5,320 bases of DNA from Deltaproteobacteria bacterium (GTDB lineage Bacteria > Bdellovibrionota > UBA1018 > UBA923). Numbering within the stretch: position 1 is the stretch's first letter; each line of letters opens with the position of its first letter. The translations under genes and the position numbers were made by a program. The stretch covers positions 1-5,320 of the forward strand of contig JACQAW010000430.1 of NCBI GenBank assembly GCA_016194725.1. The letters run 5' to 3'. Below are positions 4,486-5,320 of this stretch, piece after piece. A model generated the notes under the pieces. That model worked only from the letters and a program-made list of their open reading frames with translations, did no database searches and was not told the origin of the DNA.

Positions 4486-5320
4486 ATGCATTGTCTCCTT
4501 TGAATAAATTCCGCTCACCGTCTTGGTCAGCGGAAGGAATCGCGTTATTTAGAATTTCTGTTTCGTCGAGCGGCAGCAGAATGGTGAACATGCTGCCTTT
4601 GCCTTCGACCGACTCGGCGGTCAGGGTGCCCTTGTGCAGTTCCACGAAATACCGGCTCAGGTACAGGCCCAGCCCGGTGCCCTTGGTGGTCATCGTGATG
4701 TCGTTTTTGGGGCGATAGAATTTTCCGAAAAGATGGCTGAGGTCATTCTGGCCTATGCCATGACCGGTATCGGTTACGGTAATTTCCAGAAAGCCCGGTA
4801 TTTCGGTGGATTCGCGGGACTCGATCGAGATGCGCGCTTTTTCGGGTGAATACTTAAGCGCGTTGTCGATCAGGTTGCTGATCACCTTCGTGATGAGCTG
4901 CGCATCGATGCGAATCGGAAACAGCGGCTCAAGGTCGGTAACGAACGTGATCTGCTTGGCCCGGGCCTGAAATTCGAATTTATGTATGCAGTCTTCGATG
5001 ATCTTGTTCACGTCTTTGGACTGCCGGGCCAGCTCGATGCGGTTCGATTCGATCTTGGCCAGCTCAAGAATACTGGTGATGAAGCGGTTCAGCTCTTCGG
5101 TGCTGCCCAGGATTTCTGCGACGATTTTAGAGTCGGCGCCCGAACGGCCCAGTACTTCGGCCATGCCCTGAATGCGGGCGACCGGGGTTTTGAGGTCGTG
5201 GGTGATCAGGCTCATGAAATTGCCCTTGAGCTCTTCGACCTGCACCAGCACTTCGTGTTTCTTTTGAAACTGCCAGCGTTTTTTGTATTCCATGATCAGG
5301 CGGTAGGGCACGAAAACGTA
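4478..5320 (-). CDS. sensor histidine kinase, C-terminal 280 aa (5' end outside window)
   Basis: Autophosphorylating sensor kinase, presumed partner of the adjacent NtrC-type regulator. The frame is open to the window's right edge, so the sensor part is missing; a GTG at 5311 is in frame but probably internal. Counting from the first visible codon: a short hydrophobic stretch (YVFVPYRLIM) and a basic, probably coiled-coil segment (11-40) suggest the end of a membrane anchor leading into the kinase core. The HisKA helix carries the phospho-acceptor H41 in THDLKTP (His codon 5198-5200). The HATPase_c domain has the N box ISNLIDNALKYSP (147-159), G1 DTGHGIG (184-190), F box LFGKFYR (197-203) and G2 GTGLGLYLS (214-222). 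About 30 residues follow the fold. All ATP-binding motifs look functional. Its TAA (4480-4478) overlaps the regulator's ATG by 8 bases. The signal sensed cannot be judged. Confidence 0.93.
   Translation of the reverse strand, partial: YVFVPYRLIMEYKKRWQFQKKHEVLVQVEELKGNFMSLITHDLKTPVARIQGMAEVLGRSGADSKIVAEILGSTEELNRFITSILELAKIESNRIELARQSKDVNKIIEDCIHKFEFQARAKQITFVTDLEPLFPIRIDAQLITKVISNLIDNALKYSPEKARISIESRESTEIPGFLEITVTDTGHGIGQNDLSHLFGKFYRPKNDITMTTKGTGLGLYLSRYFVELHKGTLTAESVEGKGSMFTILLPLDETEILNNAIPSADQDGERNLFKGDNAYV
4495..4500 (-). promoter_or_regulatory. Shine-Dalgarno of the response regulator, inside the kinase gene
   Basis: On the - strand AAGGAG lies nine bases before ATG 4485 and three before ATG 4491, favouring the inner ATG as the start. 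It is contained in the kinase gene's final codons, so the two proteins are probably made in coupled fashion. Confidence 0.75.

Noticed and set aside
5309..5311. GTG as the true start of the histidine kinase
   Set aside because: The frame stays open to the window edge with hydrophobic residues upstream, and a kinase starting here would lack any sensor region; it is more likely an internal Val codon.

Overview
The window is an ordinary, gene-dense bacterial chromosomal segment of roughly even GC. It carries four clear protein-coding genes: three on the + strand, and a two-component pair on the - strand of which one member runs off the right edge. I see no rRNA, tRNA, CRISPR, insertion sequence, phage gene or other sign of mobility. 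Gram-negative features (a signal-peptide-bearing SurA/PEB4-like parvulin, an NtrC-type sigma-54 activator, and a bacterial QEGLA/DUF1704 protein) suggest a proteobacterium in the broad sense. A deltaproteobacterial or Bdellovibrionota-like organism is my best guess, but this is inference from protein style only.

Left part (1-818). The likely last codons of an upstream + strand gene end at 32 and are followed by a strong intrinsic terminator (62-96). A 133-residue conserved-looking hypothetical gene (119-520) starts only about 20 bases after the terminator T-run. It is followed by a perfect 14-bp hairpin, and then by about 250 non-coding bases with three further short inverted repeats and a good extended -10 promoter.

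Middle (819-2925). A probable two-gene operon. The first gene encodes a QEGLA-motif (DUF1704/MATCAP-like) predicted zinc peptidase with an HExxxH motif. The second, 10 bases downstream with its Shine-Dalgarno overlapping the first gene's stop codon, encodes an exported parvulin-type peptidyl-prolyl isomerase/chaperone. The extended -10 box sits exactly where the QEGLA mRNA would begin at, or within a base or so of, its ATG, so a leaderless transcript is plausible.

Right part (2926-5320). A GC-rich hairpin between the convergent operons terminates mainly the - strand transcript. On the - strand a sensor histidine kinase (N-terminal part outside the window) overlaps by 8 bases the start of a 500-residue NtrC-family response regulator with receiver, AAA+ sigma-54 and Fis-type DNA-binding domains. 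The kinase should phosphorylate the regulator, which would then activate sigma-54 promoters; the targets cannot be named. A weak GG-N10-GC element at 705-719, upstream of the QEGLA gene, is the only candidate sigma-54 site I noticed here.

I did not find a convincing previously undescribed system. The points most worth a second look are the QEGLA-peptidase/parvulin pairing, the possible leaderless start, the structured 528-754 intergenic region, and the terminator placed directly before the small hypothetical gene.
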